DNA of 64,000 bases from Sphingomonas faeni. Lineage in GTDB: Bacteria; Pseudomonadota; Alphaproteobacteria; Sphingomonadales; Sphingomonadaceae. The notes beneath the pieces were generated by a model, which worked only from the letters and a program-made list of their open reading frames with translations, ran no database searches and had not been told where the DNA came from. Where the stretch lies: NCBI RefSeq assembly GCF_024273235.1, contig NZ_JANBVH010000005.1, positions 107,993 through 171,992 of the forward strand, given 5' to 3'. A program made the position numbers and the translations under genes. Shown one piece after another: positions 8,467 to 16,811 of this stretch; position 1 is the stretch's first letter; the number at the start of each line of letters is the position of its first letter.

Positions 8467-9657
8467 ATGAAGATCGTCGACGTCTGTGCCTTCTATACGC
8501 CGAGCGGTGGCGGCGTCCGTACCTATGTCGATCGCAAGCTGGTCGCGTTCGCCGAGCGCGGGCACGAGATGGTCGTCGTGGCGCCCGGCGCGCGCGACGG
8601 CCAGGAACGGCGTGGGCCGCATGCCAGAATTCGCTGGGTACGGTCGCCGCGCTTCCCGCTCGATCGCTCCTATCGCTATTTCGGCGACCGTGCGGCGCTC
8701 CACCGCGTGCTCGACGAGGAGGATGCCGATCTGGTCGAGGTCTCGTCGCCGTGGCGCAGCGCATCGATGGTGGCGGACTGGCGCGACACGCGACGGGCGC
8801 GGGCTCGGCTGTCGCTGATCGCGCATGCCGATCCGTTGTCGGCCTATGCCTATCGCTGGTTCGGCGCGGTCGCGTCGACGCAGACGATCGATCGCGCGTT
8901 CGACTGGTATTGGCGCCACCTGCGCCGGCTGGACCAACGGTTCGACATGATCGTCAGCGCCAGCGACAGCCTGAGCGAGCGGCTGCGCGACGGCGGCCTG
9001 CAAAAGGTGCTGACCGATCCGATGGGGGTGGAGCCGGGCCAGTTCTCGCCGGCGCTGCGCGATCCGGCGACGCGGCGCGAGATGCTGGCGTTGTGCGGAC
9101 TGCCCGGGGATGCGCTGCTGTTGATCGGGGTCGGGCGTCACGCGCCCGAAAAGCGTTGGCCGATGGTGGCGCAGGCGACCACGCTCGCCGGCGCCAAGGT
9201 GCCGGTCGGGCTGGTGATCGTCGGCGGTGGATCGCGGCAGGGGCCGGTGATCGAGGCGATCGACGGCAACCCGCACGTCCGCCTGATCGAGCCGACCACC
9301 GACCGGGCGGCGCTGGCACGGATGATGGCCAGTGCCGACGCGCTGATCCATGGTTGCGAGGCGGAGACGTTCTGCTTCGTCGCGGCGGAGGCGATCGCGT
9401 CCGGCCTGCCGCTGATCGCGCCCGACCGTGGCGGCGCCGCCGACCTCGCCCGCGCGGGCGGCGGCGTGCTCTACCAGTCGGGCGACCCGGTGGCGGCGGC
9501 GGAGGCGATCCTGACGATCGCGCGCGCCGGCGCTGCACCCCGCGCAATCCGGCCGGTGCGGACGATGGACGAGCATTTCGACGCGCTGCTCGCGCTGTAT
9601 GCGGGCCAGGATCTGGGCGCCGGACGATCCAGGTTGGAAGGGGGAGCAGGTCGATGA
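8467..9657 (+). CDS. GT4-type glycosyltransferase
   Basis: 396 residues with the GT-B layout. The N-terminal half starts MKIVDVCAFYTPSGGGVRTY, containing the Gly-rich acceptor-side loop. The C-terminal half has LLIGVGRHAPEKRWPMV and the donor-binding EX7E motif in CEAETFCFVAAEAIASG, followed by GLPLIAPDRGGAADL. It should transfer a sugar from a nucleotide donor to a lipid or glycan at the inner membrane. AGGGAGG lies 7 bp before the ATG. The stop overlaps the next small membrane gene by 4 bp (ATGA). Donor and acceptor cannot be told from sequence. Confidence 0.9.
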   Translation: MKIVDVCAFYTPSGGGVRTYVDRKLVAFAERGHEMVVVAPGARDGQERRGPHARIRWVRSPRFPLDRSYRYFGDRAALHRVLDEEDADLVEVSSPWRSASMVADWRDTRRARARLSLIAHADPLSAYAYRWFGAVASTQTIDRAFDWYWRHLRRLDQRFDMIVSASDSLSERLRDGGLQKVLTDPMGVEPGQFSPALRDPATRREMLALCGLPGDALLLIGVGRHAPEKRWPMVAQATTLAGAKVPVGLVIVGGGSRQGPVIEAIDGNPHVRLIEPTTDRAALARMMASADALIHGCEAETFCFVAAEAIASGLPLIAPDRGGAADLARAGGGVLYQSGDPVAAAEAILTIARAGAAPRAIRPVRTMDEHFDALLALYAGQDLGAGRSRLEGGAGR

Positions 9658-9917
9658 CCGTGATCGCCGCGCGGTACGCGCTCGACGTCGATCCGCCGGT
9701 CGCGCCATCAGCGGTTTCATCGATGGGGGCGCCTGATGCCAGCTGCGACTTCAGCGGCGACGGGCGACTGCCCCGCGACGCCGCGGAGGATCGATCGGCC
9801 TGGACCTGTCCGGGGTTCTATCTCGCCATGCCGACCTGCGCGCTCCTGATGGCGTCGGTCGCGATCATCCGGCTGTACCGCGTCGTGACGCTGGGCTTCG
9901 TCGGCGGAGCGTCTTGA
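9654..9917 (+). CDS. Small single-span membrane protein, unknown function
   Basis: 87 residues. The first 50 are soluble and Ala/Asp-rich; residues about 55-80 (FYLAMPTCALLMASVAIIRL) form one transmembrane helix. Support for it being real is positional: its ATG overlaps the glycosyltransferase stop and its stop overlaps the TTG start of the next membrane gene, so it is embedded in an operon. It may be a small partner of either neighbour. I do not recognise a family. Confidence 0.6.
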   Translation: MTVIAARYALDVDPPVAPSAVSSMGAPDASCDFSGDGRLPRDAAEDRSAWTCPGFYLAMPTCALLMASVAIIRLYRVVTLGFVGGAS

Positions 9918-10687
9918 GCCGCCGTCACCGCGGGGTGCGGACGAAGGTCCCGGCGGTGACCGCGGCGTTCTGGGTCATAATGATTCTCGCGACCACGCTG
10001 GGCGAGACCGCCAGCGACGCGGTCAGCCTGTCGATGAAGCTCGGATATCTCGCCGCCACGGGCATGTTCGCCGCGATCCTGGTGCTGCTGGTCTGGCGGC
10101 AGACGGCGTCGCGGCGTTATCGCCCGTTCCTGTACTGGGCGACGATCATCGCATCGACCACCGCGGGGACGACGATGGCGGACTTCGCCACGCGGTCGCT
10201 CGTGATCGGCTATGCGGGTGGCTCGCTGATCATGCTCGGCTGTGTCGCAGGGGCGTTGCTGAGCTGGCACCGGACGCTCGGATCGGTGTCGGTCGCGACG
10301 ATCCGCGAACCACGCGCGGAACTGTTCTACTGGCTCACGATCACGCTATCCCAAGCGCTGGGCACCGCGCTCGGCGACTGGACTGCGGATACCGGCAGGC
10401 TCGGCTATGGCGGCGCGGCGATCGTCTTCGGGGCGATGCTGGCGGTGATCGCCGCCTTTTACCTTTGGCGTTCGATCGACCGCGTGCTGCTGTTCTGGAG
10501 CGCATTCATCCTGATCCGGCCGTTGGGCGCGGCGGTCGGCGACCTGCTCGACCAGCCACTCGATCATGGTGGGCTCGCGTTCGGCCCATCGTCGGCGTCG
10601 GGCCTGCTGGTCGGTGTCATCGTCCTGCTGGTGGCGCTATGGCCGTTATACCCGTCGCGGACCCGGACGACCGTCACCGCGTCTTAG
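9914..10687 (+). CDS. COG4705-type polytopic membrane protein
   Basis: About 257 residues with roughly eight transmembrane helices and an internal repeat of about 60-70 residues: the motif ATTLGETASDAV/TTAGTTMADFA/SQALGTALGDWTAD/RPLGAAVGDLLD recurs four times, each ending with a buried acidic residue. This is the pattern of the uncharacterised COG4705 membrane-anchored proteins. The conserved T-x-G-x(3)-x-D units inside helices suggest ion handling, but function is unknown. The start is a TTG at 9914 overlapping the previous stop; a GTG at 9935 is the alternative. Confidence 0.78.
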   Translation: MSRRHRGVRTKVPAVTAAFWVIMILATTLGETASDAVSLSMKLGYLAATGMFAAILVLLVWRQTASRRYRPFLYWATIIASTTAGTTMADFATRSLVIGYAGGSLIMLGCVAGALLSWHRTLGSVSVATIREPRAELFYWLTITLSQALGTALGDWTADTGRLGYGGAAIVFGAMLAVIAAFYLWRSIDRVLLFWSAFILIRPLGAAVGDLLDQPLDHGGLAFGPSSASGLLVGVIVLLVALWPLYPSRTRTTVTAS

Positions 10688-10874
10688 GCAGCGACCCGAG
10701 ACCGGCGATTTTCGGCGCGACATCGGGCACGTACGGGAGCATTAGCCACGGCACGACGGGGCGCCCACGGCATGCGTCTCGCCGCCGCGTGGCAAGCGTG
10801 TAAAAGATGCCGGTGACTTTCGGAGGCATGCCGTAGCCGACGCCGACCAGATCCAGCCTGCCGGTCTTTCGGCG

Positions 10875-11393
10875 GTGCTCGCGGCCAACCGCCACCAGCT
10901 CGTCCGGTTCTTCACCGGGCGAACCGGCAGCGTCGCGGAAGCGGAAGACGTCGTCCAGGAAATCTGGCTTCACGTCGGGCAACCGCCGAAAGCCGATGGT
11001 GTAACAGGCGAGCCCGGCGCTGGCCCGATCGCGAACCCTCTCGCCTATCTTCACCGGGTCGGCATGAACATCGTGCTCGACCGGGTCCGCGCGAACGGGC
11101 GTCGCCAGCGGCGTGATGCAGGCTATGTCGACGCGACGACCTCGACCGTGGGGGCAGAGGCGATCGACGACGCGCCGTCCGCCTTCGATGCGGTCGCGGA
11201 CAAGGAGCGCATGGCGCGTTTGACGACGGCGCTGACCGGCCCGCCCGAAGGGGCGATGCGGGTGTTCCGCCGGCACAGGATCGACGGCGCCTCGCACGCC
11301 GAGATCGCAGCCGAGTTCGGCATTTCGCGCAGTGCGGTTGAAAAGCATATCGCGGTTGCGCTCCGGCATCTTCGAAAGGCGCTCGATGATTGA
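10875..11393 (+). CDS. FecI-type ECF RNA polymerase sigma factor
   Basis: About 172 residues. Region 2 contains RHQLVRFFTGRTGSVAEAEDVVQEIWLHV and region 4 ends EIAAEFGISRSAVEKHIAVALRHLRKAL, both close to FecI-type sigma factors that switch on TonB receptor genes. FecR and an STN-domain receptor follow on the same strand, completing the cell-surface signalling triad. The GTG at 10875 is the first usable start in frame after LAANR-like conserved sequence is included; no good ribosome site is seen, so it may begin slightly upstream from a rarer codon. Confidence 0.9.
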   Translation: MLAANRHQLVRFFTGRTGSVAEAEDVVQEIWLHVGQPPKADGVTGEPGAGPIANPLAYLHRVGMNIVLDRVRANGRRQRRDAGYVDATTSTVGAEAIDDAPSAFDAVADKERMARLTTALTGPPEGAMRVFRRHRIDGASHAEIAAEFGISRSAVEKHIAVALRHLRKALDD

Positions 11394-11522
11394 TCGCGAT
11401 TTCGGACTGCGGTTCGCGATATCCCGTGGCGTCAACAGGATAGGCTGGGAGCCCTGCTGGCAAATTGCTTGGCGATCGGGCGCGCAACTGGGCGGGGGGC
11501 ATCCGCCGGAAAGGAGGGCAGC

Positions 11523-12518
11523 ATGACAGATACACGGATGGCGACCGACGCCGCGGCGACCTGGCATGCGCGCCTCGATTCGCCGGATATGGACTGGGAG
11601 GATTTCGGGCGGTGGCTCGACGCCGACCCCTCGCATCGTGCCGCCTATGACGCAATCGCGGTCCTGGATGCGGAGATCGGCGAACGCGCCGCGGCGATCG
11701 CTGCGCTTTTGCCCGCGAACGATGACGAGGTTGCCGTACCTGCCTCGGATGCGGGTGTTCCGGACGCTGGCTCGGCCTCGCGCGGGACGCGGTGGCGGTG
11801 GGCGGCGATCGGGACCAGCGGTGCGCTCGCCGCCGGCCTCGCGCTCCTGCTCGTCGCGCCGTCGAACGATGGCGCCGCGCAAGTCTATGCCACCGGCCGC
11901 AGCGAGACCCGGTCGGTCACGCTCGACGATGGCAGCCGCATGCAGATCGACCGCGGATCGCGCGTGTCGGTGACCGGCGGCGGTACGCCGGTGATTGAGA
12001 TCGCGCAGGGCGCGGCGAGCTTTGCGGTCCGTCACGATCCGTCGCGCGTGCTGATGGTGCGCGCCGGCGGTTACGAGGTGCGCGACGTCGGCACGCGGTT
12101 CGACGTCGTCAGTGCCCGCGGACGGGTCGCGATCACCGTCGCGCAGGGCATGGTCAGCGTCGTGCCGAGCGGGGGAGCGATCGGCGATGCGACGATGCTC
12201 AACGCCGGTCAGAGCCTGACCATCACGCCCGACAAGCAGATCGCGATACGCGGGCGGATCGACCCGGCGCGCGTCGCGGACTGGACCGATGGTCGTCTCG
12301 ACTATGACGGCGCGCCGTTGACGCTGGTTGCCGCCGATATCTCGCGGTATGCGGACAGCCCGCTGGTGGTCGATCCATCCGCGGCGGACCTGCGTTTTTC
12401 CGGGGTGTTGACGATTGGTGATGGTTCGCGGCTCGTCGATCAGCTTCGTGCGGTGCTGCCGATACGCGCTCGTCGCGTCGCTGGCGTCGTGCATCTGGAC
12501 GCTGCCGGCCCACGCTGA
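11523..12518 (+). CDS. FecR-type anti-sigma/sigma regulator
   Basis: 331 residues. The N-terminal cytoplasmic part (residues 1-85) has the DUF4880-like sequence WEDFGRWLDADPSHRAAYD; one transmembrane helix lies at about 95-118 (WAAIGTSGALAAGLALLLV); the periplasmic FecR domain follows (VTLDDGSRMQIDRGSRVSV; VRDVGTRFDVVS). FecR proteins relay occupancy of the outer-membrane receptor to the cytoplasmic sigma factor. GGAAAGGAGGG precedes the ATG. The 3' end is shared with the start of the receptor gene over 98 bp in another frame. Confidence 0.92.
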   Translation: MTDTRMATDAAATWHARLDSPDMDWEDFGRWLDADPSHRAAYDAIAVLDAEIGERAAAIAALLPANDDEVAVPASDAGVPDAGSASRGTRWRWAAIGTSGALAAGLALLLVAPSNDGAAQVYATGRSETRSVTLDDGSRMQIDRGSRVSVTGGGTPVIEIAQGAASFAVRHDPSRVLMVRAGGYEVRDVGTRFDVVSARGRVAITVAQGMVSVVPSGGAIGDATMLNAGQSLTITPDKQIAIRGRIDPARVADWTDGRLDYDGAPLTLVAADISRYADSPLVVDPSAADLRFSGVLTIGDGSRLVDQLRAVLPIRARRVAGVVHLDAAGPR

Positions 12519-14778
12519 GCGTAAAGCCGGTGGCCGGCAGGCGATAACGATCCCTGCCGGAACGCTGCGATCGGCACTGGACGCGCTTGCGCGCCAGACC
12601 GGCATCTCGATCGGTATGGCGGGAACGCTGCCCGATCTCCGCGTCCGCCGGATCGATCGCGGCAACGATATCGCGGAGGTGCTGGAACGAATCCTGTCGG
12701 GTAGCCGGCTGCGCGCCGTCCGCATCGATGCGATGACGTGGCGGATCGAGACGATCCCCGCCAAGCCGCCGCGCCTGCCCGCTCGTGTGTCGCCGCCCCC
12801 GTTGGCCGGCGGCGACATCATCGTCATCGCCAGCAAGCGCGACGAACGCCTGTCCGATCTTCCCGCCTCGATCAGCATCGCCGATCACCATGTCCTCGAC
12901 CGGCTGGCAGGACGGCGCGGGCTGGTCGACGTGATGGCGGCGACCGACAGCGCGTTCTCGACCAATCTCGGCCCTGGTCGCGACCGCATCTTCCTGCGCG
13001 GGGTGGCCGACAGCGCCTTCAACGGTACCAGCCAGTCGCTCGTCAGCCTGTATCTCGACGACGTGCGGATCGGTTACGCCTCGCCCGATCCCGACCTCAG
13101 GATGGTCGATGTCGAGCGCGTCGAGGTGCTGCGCGGGCCGCAGGGTACGCTCTACGGCACCGGTGCGCTCGGCGGGGTCGTCCGGATCGTGACGGTCGCA
13201 CCCGATCTCGATCGCTGGACCGGCGGCGCGGCGATCGAGGGGACCGGCATCAACAACGGCGCGCTCGGCGGTGCGGTCGAGGGAACGCTCAACGTGCCGA
13301 TCGTCGCGGGCACGCTGGCCCTGCGCGTATCGGGATGGGGCGAGACCATGCCCGGCTGGATCGACGATACCGGGCGCGATCGTCGCGACGTCAACCGCAC
13401 CCGGCGGGTCGGCGGCCGTGCCGCGTTGCGCTGGGCGATCGGTGGCGGCTGGTCGGCGACGGTCAGCGGCGTCGCGCAAAGGATCGACGCGCGCGACAGC
13501 CAGTACGCGACCGACGGCCTGTCCCGCGCGACGCGTATCGCCGAACCGCAGGACAACGACTTCACGTCGGGTGCACTCACCATCCGCGGGCCGATCGGCA
13601 AGCTCGAGGCGCAGGCGACGACCGCCTATGTCGACCAAGAGTTCGGCAGCACGTACGACGCCAGCATCCTCGCACCCTCGCTCGGGGTCTCGGCGCCGCT
13701 AGCCTATATCGAGGATCGGTCGGCGCAGCTCGTGTCGCAGGAGGTGCGGCTGAGCGACCCGACCGCCCGCCATCCCTGGCTCCTCGGTGCGACGGTGCTG
13801 CATTCCATCAGCCGACTGGAGGGCCGCTTCGTGCCCGTCGGCGGTGCCGCCGCCATCGCCGTACGCCGCGACGAGGAAGACGTGACGGACGTCGCGCTGT
13901 TCGCCGAAGGGACGCAACGCCTGAGCAATGCGCTCGATTTCAAGCTGGGGCTGCGCGCTTTCTCGACGACCAGCCATCTCCAGCAGCAGGGCCCCGACCG
14001 CGAGCGGGCCTCCCGCCTCGGCGTGACGCCGAGCGCCACGCTCAGCTGGCACCGCGACGGCCTCGGGCTGGTCTGGCTGCGGTATGCGAGCGCGATCCGG
14101 CCGGTCGCGATCAGCCGGACCGCAGCGCCTGCCGATCGCCGCATCCCCGGCGACGAGTTGCAGAGCCTCGAACTGGGCTGGCGGATACGCCTTCTCGACG
14201 ATCGGTTGAACCTGCACGGCGCGGTGTTCGGCTCGACCTGGGAGCATCTGCGCAGCGATACCGTCGGGTCCGACGGCCTGCTTGGCACCGTCGATGCGGG
14301 CAATGCGGTCAACTACGGCATCGAACTGGGCGGACGGATGTCGCTGGCGCCGATGGCGATCGATTTCGGCGCCACGCTGCAACGCGCCCGCCTGACGTCG
14401 AAATCGTCCGCCACGAACCTCGACCGCGACGATCGCCGCCTGCCGGTCGTGCCGGACGTGTCCGCCCATGTCACGGCGTCGCGCAGCCTCGTCGCGTTCG
14501 GGTTGCCGGCGACCGTCTACACGGCCGTGCGCTACACCGGGCGGACGCGCTTGAGCTTCGATCCGCTGCTCGACCGGCCGGCGGGGCATTATGCGACGGT
14601 CGATACTGGCGCCACGTTCGATCGCGGCGCGTGGCGCTGGTCGATCGACGTCACCAATCTCCTCGACAGCCGCGGCAACAGCTTCGGCTTCGGCAACCCG
14701 TTCACGCTCGCCACCAGCACGCAGACCGTACCGGTCCAGCCGCGGACGGCCACCGTCCGGCTTGCCATCGGCTGGTGA
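12421..14778 (+). CDS. TonB-dependent receptor with STN signalling domain
   Basis: 785 residues: signal peptide ending LPAHA, STN domain at about 30-110 (ITIPAGTLRSALDALARQTG), plug domain with VERVEVLRGPQGTLYGTGAL, and a barrel ending in VRLAIGW, consistent with a terminal aromatic residue. The STN domain contacts FecR in the periplasm, so ligand binding should activate the upstream sigma factor. Ligand is unknown (siderophore, haem or carbohydrate). The ATG at 12421 is preceded by in-frame TTG (12415) and GTG codons. The signal-peptide region is encoded inside the end of fecR. Confidence 0.92.
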   Translation: MVRGSSISFVRCCRYALVASLASCIWTLPAHAERKAGGRQAITIPAGTLRSALDALARQTGISIGMAGTLPDLRVRRIDRGNDIAEVLERILSGSRLRAVRIDAMTWRIETIPAKPPRLPARVSPPPLAGGDIIVIASKRDERLSDLPASISIADHHVLDRLAGRRGLVDVMAATDSAFSTNLGPGRDRIFLRGVADSAFNGTSQSLVSLYLDDVRIGYASPDPDLRMVDVERVEVLRGPQGTLYGTGALGGVVRIVTVAPDLDRWTGGAAIEGTGINNGALGGAVEGTLNVPIVAGTLALRVSGWGETMPGWIDDTGRDRRDVNRTRRVGGRAALRWAIGGGWSATVSGVAQRIDARDSQYATDGLSRATRIAEPQDNDFTSGALTIRGPIGKLEAQATTAYVDQEFGSTYDASILAPSLGVSAPLAYIEDRSAQLVSQEVRLSDPTARHPWLLGATVLHSISRLEGRFVPVGGAAAIAVRRDEEDVTDVALFAEGTQRLSNALDFKLGLRAFSTTSHLQQQGPDRERASRLGVTPSATLSWHRDGLGLVWLRYASAIRPVAISRTAAPADRRIPGDELQSLELGWRIRLLDDRLNLHGAVFGSTWEHLRSDTVGSDGLLGTVDAGNAVNYGIELGGRMSLAPMAIDFGATLQRARLTSKSSATNLDRDDRRLPVVPDVSAHVTASRSLVAFGLPATVYTAVRYTGRTRLSFDPLLDRPAGHYATVDTGATFDRGAWRWSIDVTNLLDSRGNSFGFGNPFTLATSTQTVPVQPRTATVRLAIGW

Positions 14779-14846
14779 CGGACAAGCCCTTGTATGAACG
14801 CGATTTTAAGAGTCCGCGATGGCCTGGTGACGACAAAGGCCCTACC

Positions 14847-15428
14847 ATGCGCGTCATGGCCGGCCTGTTCATCTCCACCGTCGTGACGGCATTGCTGTCA
14901 CGCCCCAGGCTTGCCGCTTCAATCGCATCGGCGGCGCTCCTGTCGAGTTGTGCCGGCGGCCCACCACCCTCTTCGATCGCGGCACCCTCTTCGATCGCGG
15001 CAGGGCCGCCATTCGTCGCCGAACGCTTTTTCGCGGGCCGCCTCGACGGAACCGGGACGCTCAGGATCCCGCTCCACGCGCCCTCCACCACGCACGTCAC
15101 CAGCATCGGCAAGGTCGCCCCCGACGGTACGCTGACGCTCGACCAGCATATCGAGCAGCAGGGAAAGCCCGCACGGGACAGGCAGTGGCGGATCCGGCCG
15201 CTGGGCTACGGACGCTACACCGGCACGCTGACCGATGCGACCGGGCCGGTGACCGGCGAGGCGGTGGGCAATCGCCTGCACCTGAGCTTTCCGATGAAGG
15301 GCGGCATGCGCGTCGATCAGTGGCTGACGCTGTCGCCCGACGCCCGCGTTGCGCAGAACCGGATGATCGTCCGCAAGCTGGGCGTCACCGTCGCCACGCT
15401 CGACGAAACCATCAGGACAGTGCCATGA
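14847..15428 (+). CDS. DUF3833 family lipoprotein
   Basis: 193 residues. A signal sequence ends with a lipobox-like ALLSSC, then a low-complexity PSSIAA repeat, then the DUF3833-type start FFAGRLDGTGTLRIP and a lipocalin-like beta pattern ending in MIVRKLGVTVATLDETIRTV. The family has no known activity. Two perfect 18-bp tandem units at 14966-15001 encode the duplicated PSSIAA. The stop overlaps the VIT-family start by 4 bp. An alternative ATG lies at 14856. Confidence 0.78.
   Translation: MRVMAGLFISTVVTALLSRPRLAASIASAALLSSCAGGPPPSSIAAPSSIAAGPPFVAERFFAGRLDGTGTLRIPLHAPSTTHVTSIGKVAPDGTLTLDQHIEQQGKPARDRQWRIRPLGYGRYTGTLTDATGPVTGEAVGNRLHLSFPMKGGMRVDQWLTLSPDARVAQNRMIVRKLGVTVATLDETIRTVP
14966..15001 (+). 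repeat. Perfect 18-bp tandem duplication in the DUF3833 gene
   Basis: ACCCTCTTCGATCGCGGC occurs twice in direct succession just after the lipobox codon. It keeps the frame and lengthens the linker between lipid anchor and domain by six residues; likely a recent slippage event. Confidence 0.95.
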
Positions 15429-16117
15429 GCGTGCATCGTGAACGTCATCTCGTTTCCCGCACCGGGTGGTTGCGCGCGGCGGTGCTCGGCGCAAACGACG
15501 GCATCGTCTCGACCGCCAGCCTGATCGCGGGCGTCGCCGCATCGGGCGCGACGACCGGCGCGGTGCTGGTCGCAGGATCGGCGGCGATGGTCGCGGGGGC
15601 GATGTCGATGGCGGCGGGCGAATATGTCTCGGTCAGTTCGCAGGCCGACAGCGAGACCGCCGATCTGGCGCGCGAGCATGCCGAACTGACCAGCGACTGG
15701 GTGCACGAGCATGACGAACTCGCGCAGATCTACGTCGCGCGCGGCCTTGACGCATCTCTCGCCCATCAGGTCGCCGAGCAGTTGATGGCCCATGACGCAC
15801 TCGGGGCGCATGCCCGCGACGAACTCGGTATCTCGGATATCGTCATGGCGCGGCCGGTCCAGGCTGCGTTCGCCTCGGCCATCAGCTTCGTCACCGGCGC
15901 CGTCCTGCCGTTGGCGGTCGCCGCGCTGACGCCCGCGCCGCAGCGACTGGTCGTGGTCGTCGGCGCGACGCTCGTCTTCCTCGCCATACTCGGCGTGGTC
16001 GGCGCCAGGGCAGGGGGTGCCCGGCCGCTTCGGCCCGCGCTCCGCGTCTTGTCATGGGGTGCCGCGGCGATGGCTGCCACCGCCGGCATCGGTCATCTCG
16101 TCGGGACCGCCGTCTGA
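15425..16117 (+). CDS. VIT1/CCC1 family (Fe2+/Mn2+ transporter-like) membrane protein
   Basis: 230 residues. The opening GWLRAAVLGANDGIVSTASL and AAMVAGAMSMAAGEYVSVSS are the diagnostic VIT1/CCC1 helices, in which the D, E and M residues line the metal path. A charged cytoplasmic segment at about 85-140 precedes three more helices. Family members move ferrous iron or manganese out of the cytoplasm. The ATG overlaps the DUF3833 stop. Its place after a FecI/FecR/receptor set may point to metal handling, but the transcription unit is unproven. Confidence 0.9.
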   Translation: MSVHRERHLVSRTGWLRAAVLGANDGIVSTASLIAGVAASGATTGAVLVAGSAAMVAGAMSMAAGEYVSVSSQADSETADLAREHAELTSDWVHEHDELAQIYVARGLDASLAHQVAEQLMAHDALGAHARDELGISDIVMARPVQAAFASAISFVTGAVLPLAVAALTPAPQRLVVVVGATLVFLAILGVVGARAGGARPLRPALRVLSWGAAAMAATAGIGHLVGTAV

Positions 16118-16511
16118 TCTTTCCGCCGACCTGCCCGGCGTTGCATAATTGTCATCGTGAAGATTTCTTTCGAGAAAAGATCCGATTTGATCGACAATTC
16201 TGGGCGCCGTCGCACTGGCATAGGGCGGTCGCAGCGACGGCGGCAGGCTATTGTAAGCTCATGCCGGGCGGGGGGGCGATGAACGGCAAGACGACGCTAA
16301 AGTGTTAATAAGGAAGCAGTTTACCGATAATTGACGCCTGTCGTCTGGACGCGTCGATCGCTGTCCGATGACTAGGCTGCCGTAGCGGAATGTCAGGCTC
16401 CATCGCGCCGATGTCGCCGACGTCGTGCCGACCGGTTGTAAATTTAACCGGGCATAAGGTTAACTATCTCGAAAACCTTAACTGCGACAGTCCTCGTATA
16501 AGGAGCCTTAT
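16118..16511. other. AT-richer intergenic leader upstream of the cellulose operon
   Basis: About 390 bp without a credible gene, visibly richer in A/T than its surroundings. It includes runs such as TTTCTTTCGAGAAAAGATC, two TTAACT elements near 16460 and 16480 forming AAGGTT/AACCTT inverted halves, and the hairpin at the ribosome site. This is where the bcs promoter must lie, but I cannot assign -35/-10 boxes with confidence. Confidence 0.6.
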
Positions 16512-16512
16512 A
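16497..16512 (+). promoter_or_regulatory. Hairpin enclosing the ribosome-binding site of the first bcs gene
   Basis: TATAAGG-AG-CCTTATA is a perfect inverted repeat whose centre contains AAGGAG, the Shine-Dalgarno sequence of the gene starting at 16512; the last base of the repeat is the A of the ATG. Folding would hide the ribosome site, so translation of the operon's first gene could depend on unfolding. The pairing is directly visible; regulation is inferred. Confidence 0.6.
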
Positions 16513-16811
16513 TGAGACCCGACGTTAAGGCGTTATTAGCACGACTAGGACAGCGCGATTTCCAGTATCGCCAGTTCGCCGATCCTATTGCCGATGTCGA
16601 GCCGTGGCCGATGTTCGCCGCATTGCTTGAAGATGACCGGGTCGTCGGTCGCGCCGAGACGGTCGATAACAGGCAACATGCTGTAAAATCGTCAAACTTT
16701 CTTGGAGAATATAGCGACACGACTTCCGTGAACGCGCCGGTCGAGCGGCAGGGGGGCAGTCTTCGCGCCTTCCTGTCCGGCCTGTCGGACGATGGCGGGG
16801 AGCGTCGCTAG
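16512..16811 (+). CDS. BcsR/BcsP-like small cellulose-operon protein
   Basis: 99 residues, first gene of the cellulose operon, ending directly before the bcsQ ATG. Residues 1-40 (LLARLGQRDFQYRQFADP, then WPMFAALLED) resemble the short BcsR family, which in enterobacteria has a Y-x-D/F-x-x-I/F stretch followed by WPLLAEF and pairs with BcsQ. The remaining 60 residues are polar and probably flexible, as in the longer BcsP proteins. The likeness is by eye and weak; position is the stronger argument. Confidence 0.6.
   Translation: MRPDVKALLARLGQRDFQYRQFADPIADVEPWPMFAALLEDDRVVGRAETVDNRQHAVKSSNFLGEYSDTTSVNAPVERQGGSLRAFLSGLSDDGGERR

Noticed and set aside
10674..12878. A 734-codon open frame on the minus strand opposite fecI, fecR and the receptor start.
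   Set aside because: It is antisense to three well-supported genes, has Arg/Asp-rich composition without any domain or ribosome site, and is the expected shadow of codon bias in high-GC DNA.
12738..15428. A long plus-strand frame running through the receptor gene into the DUF3833 gene.
   Set aside because: Only its last 193 codons, beginning at a lipoprotein signal, are a gene; the earlier part is the receptor read in the wrong frame.
16118..16511. A c-di-GMP or other riboswitch in the bcs leader.
   Set aside because: I could not find the conserved GEMM-type core or any other known aptamer; only a local RBS hairpin is supported.
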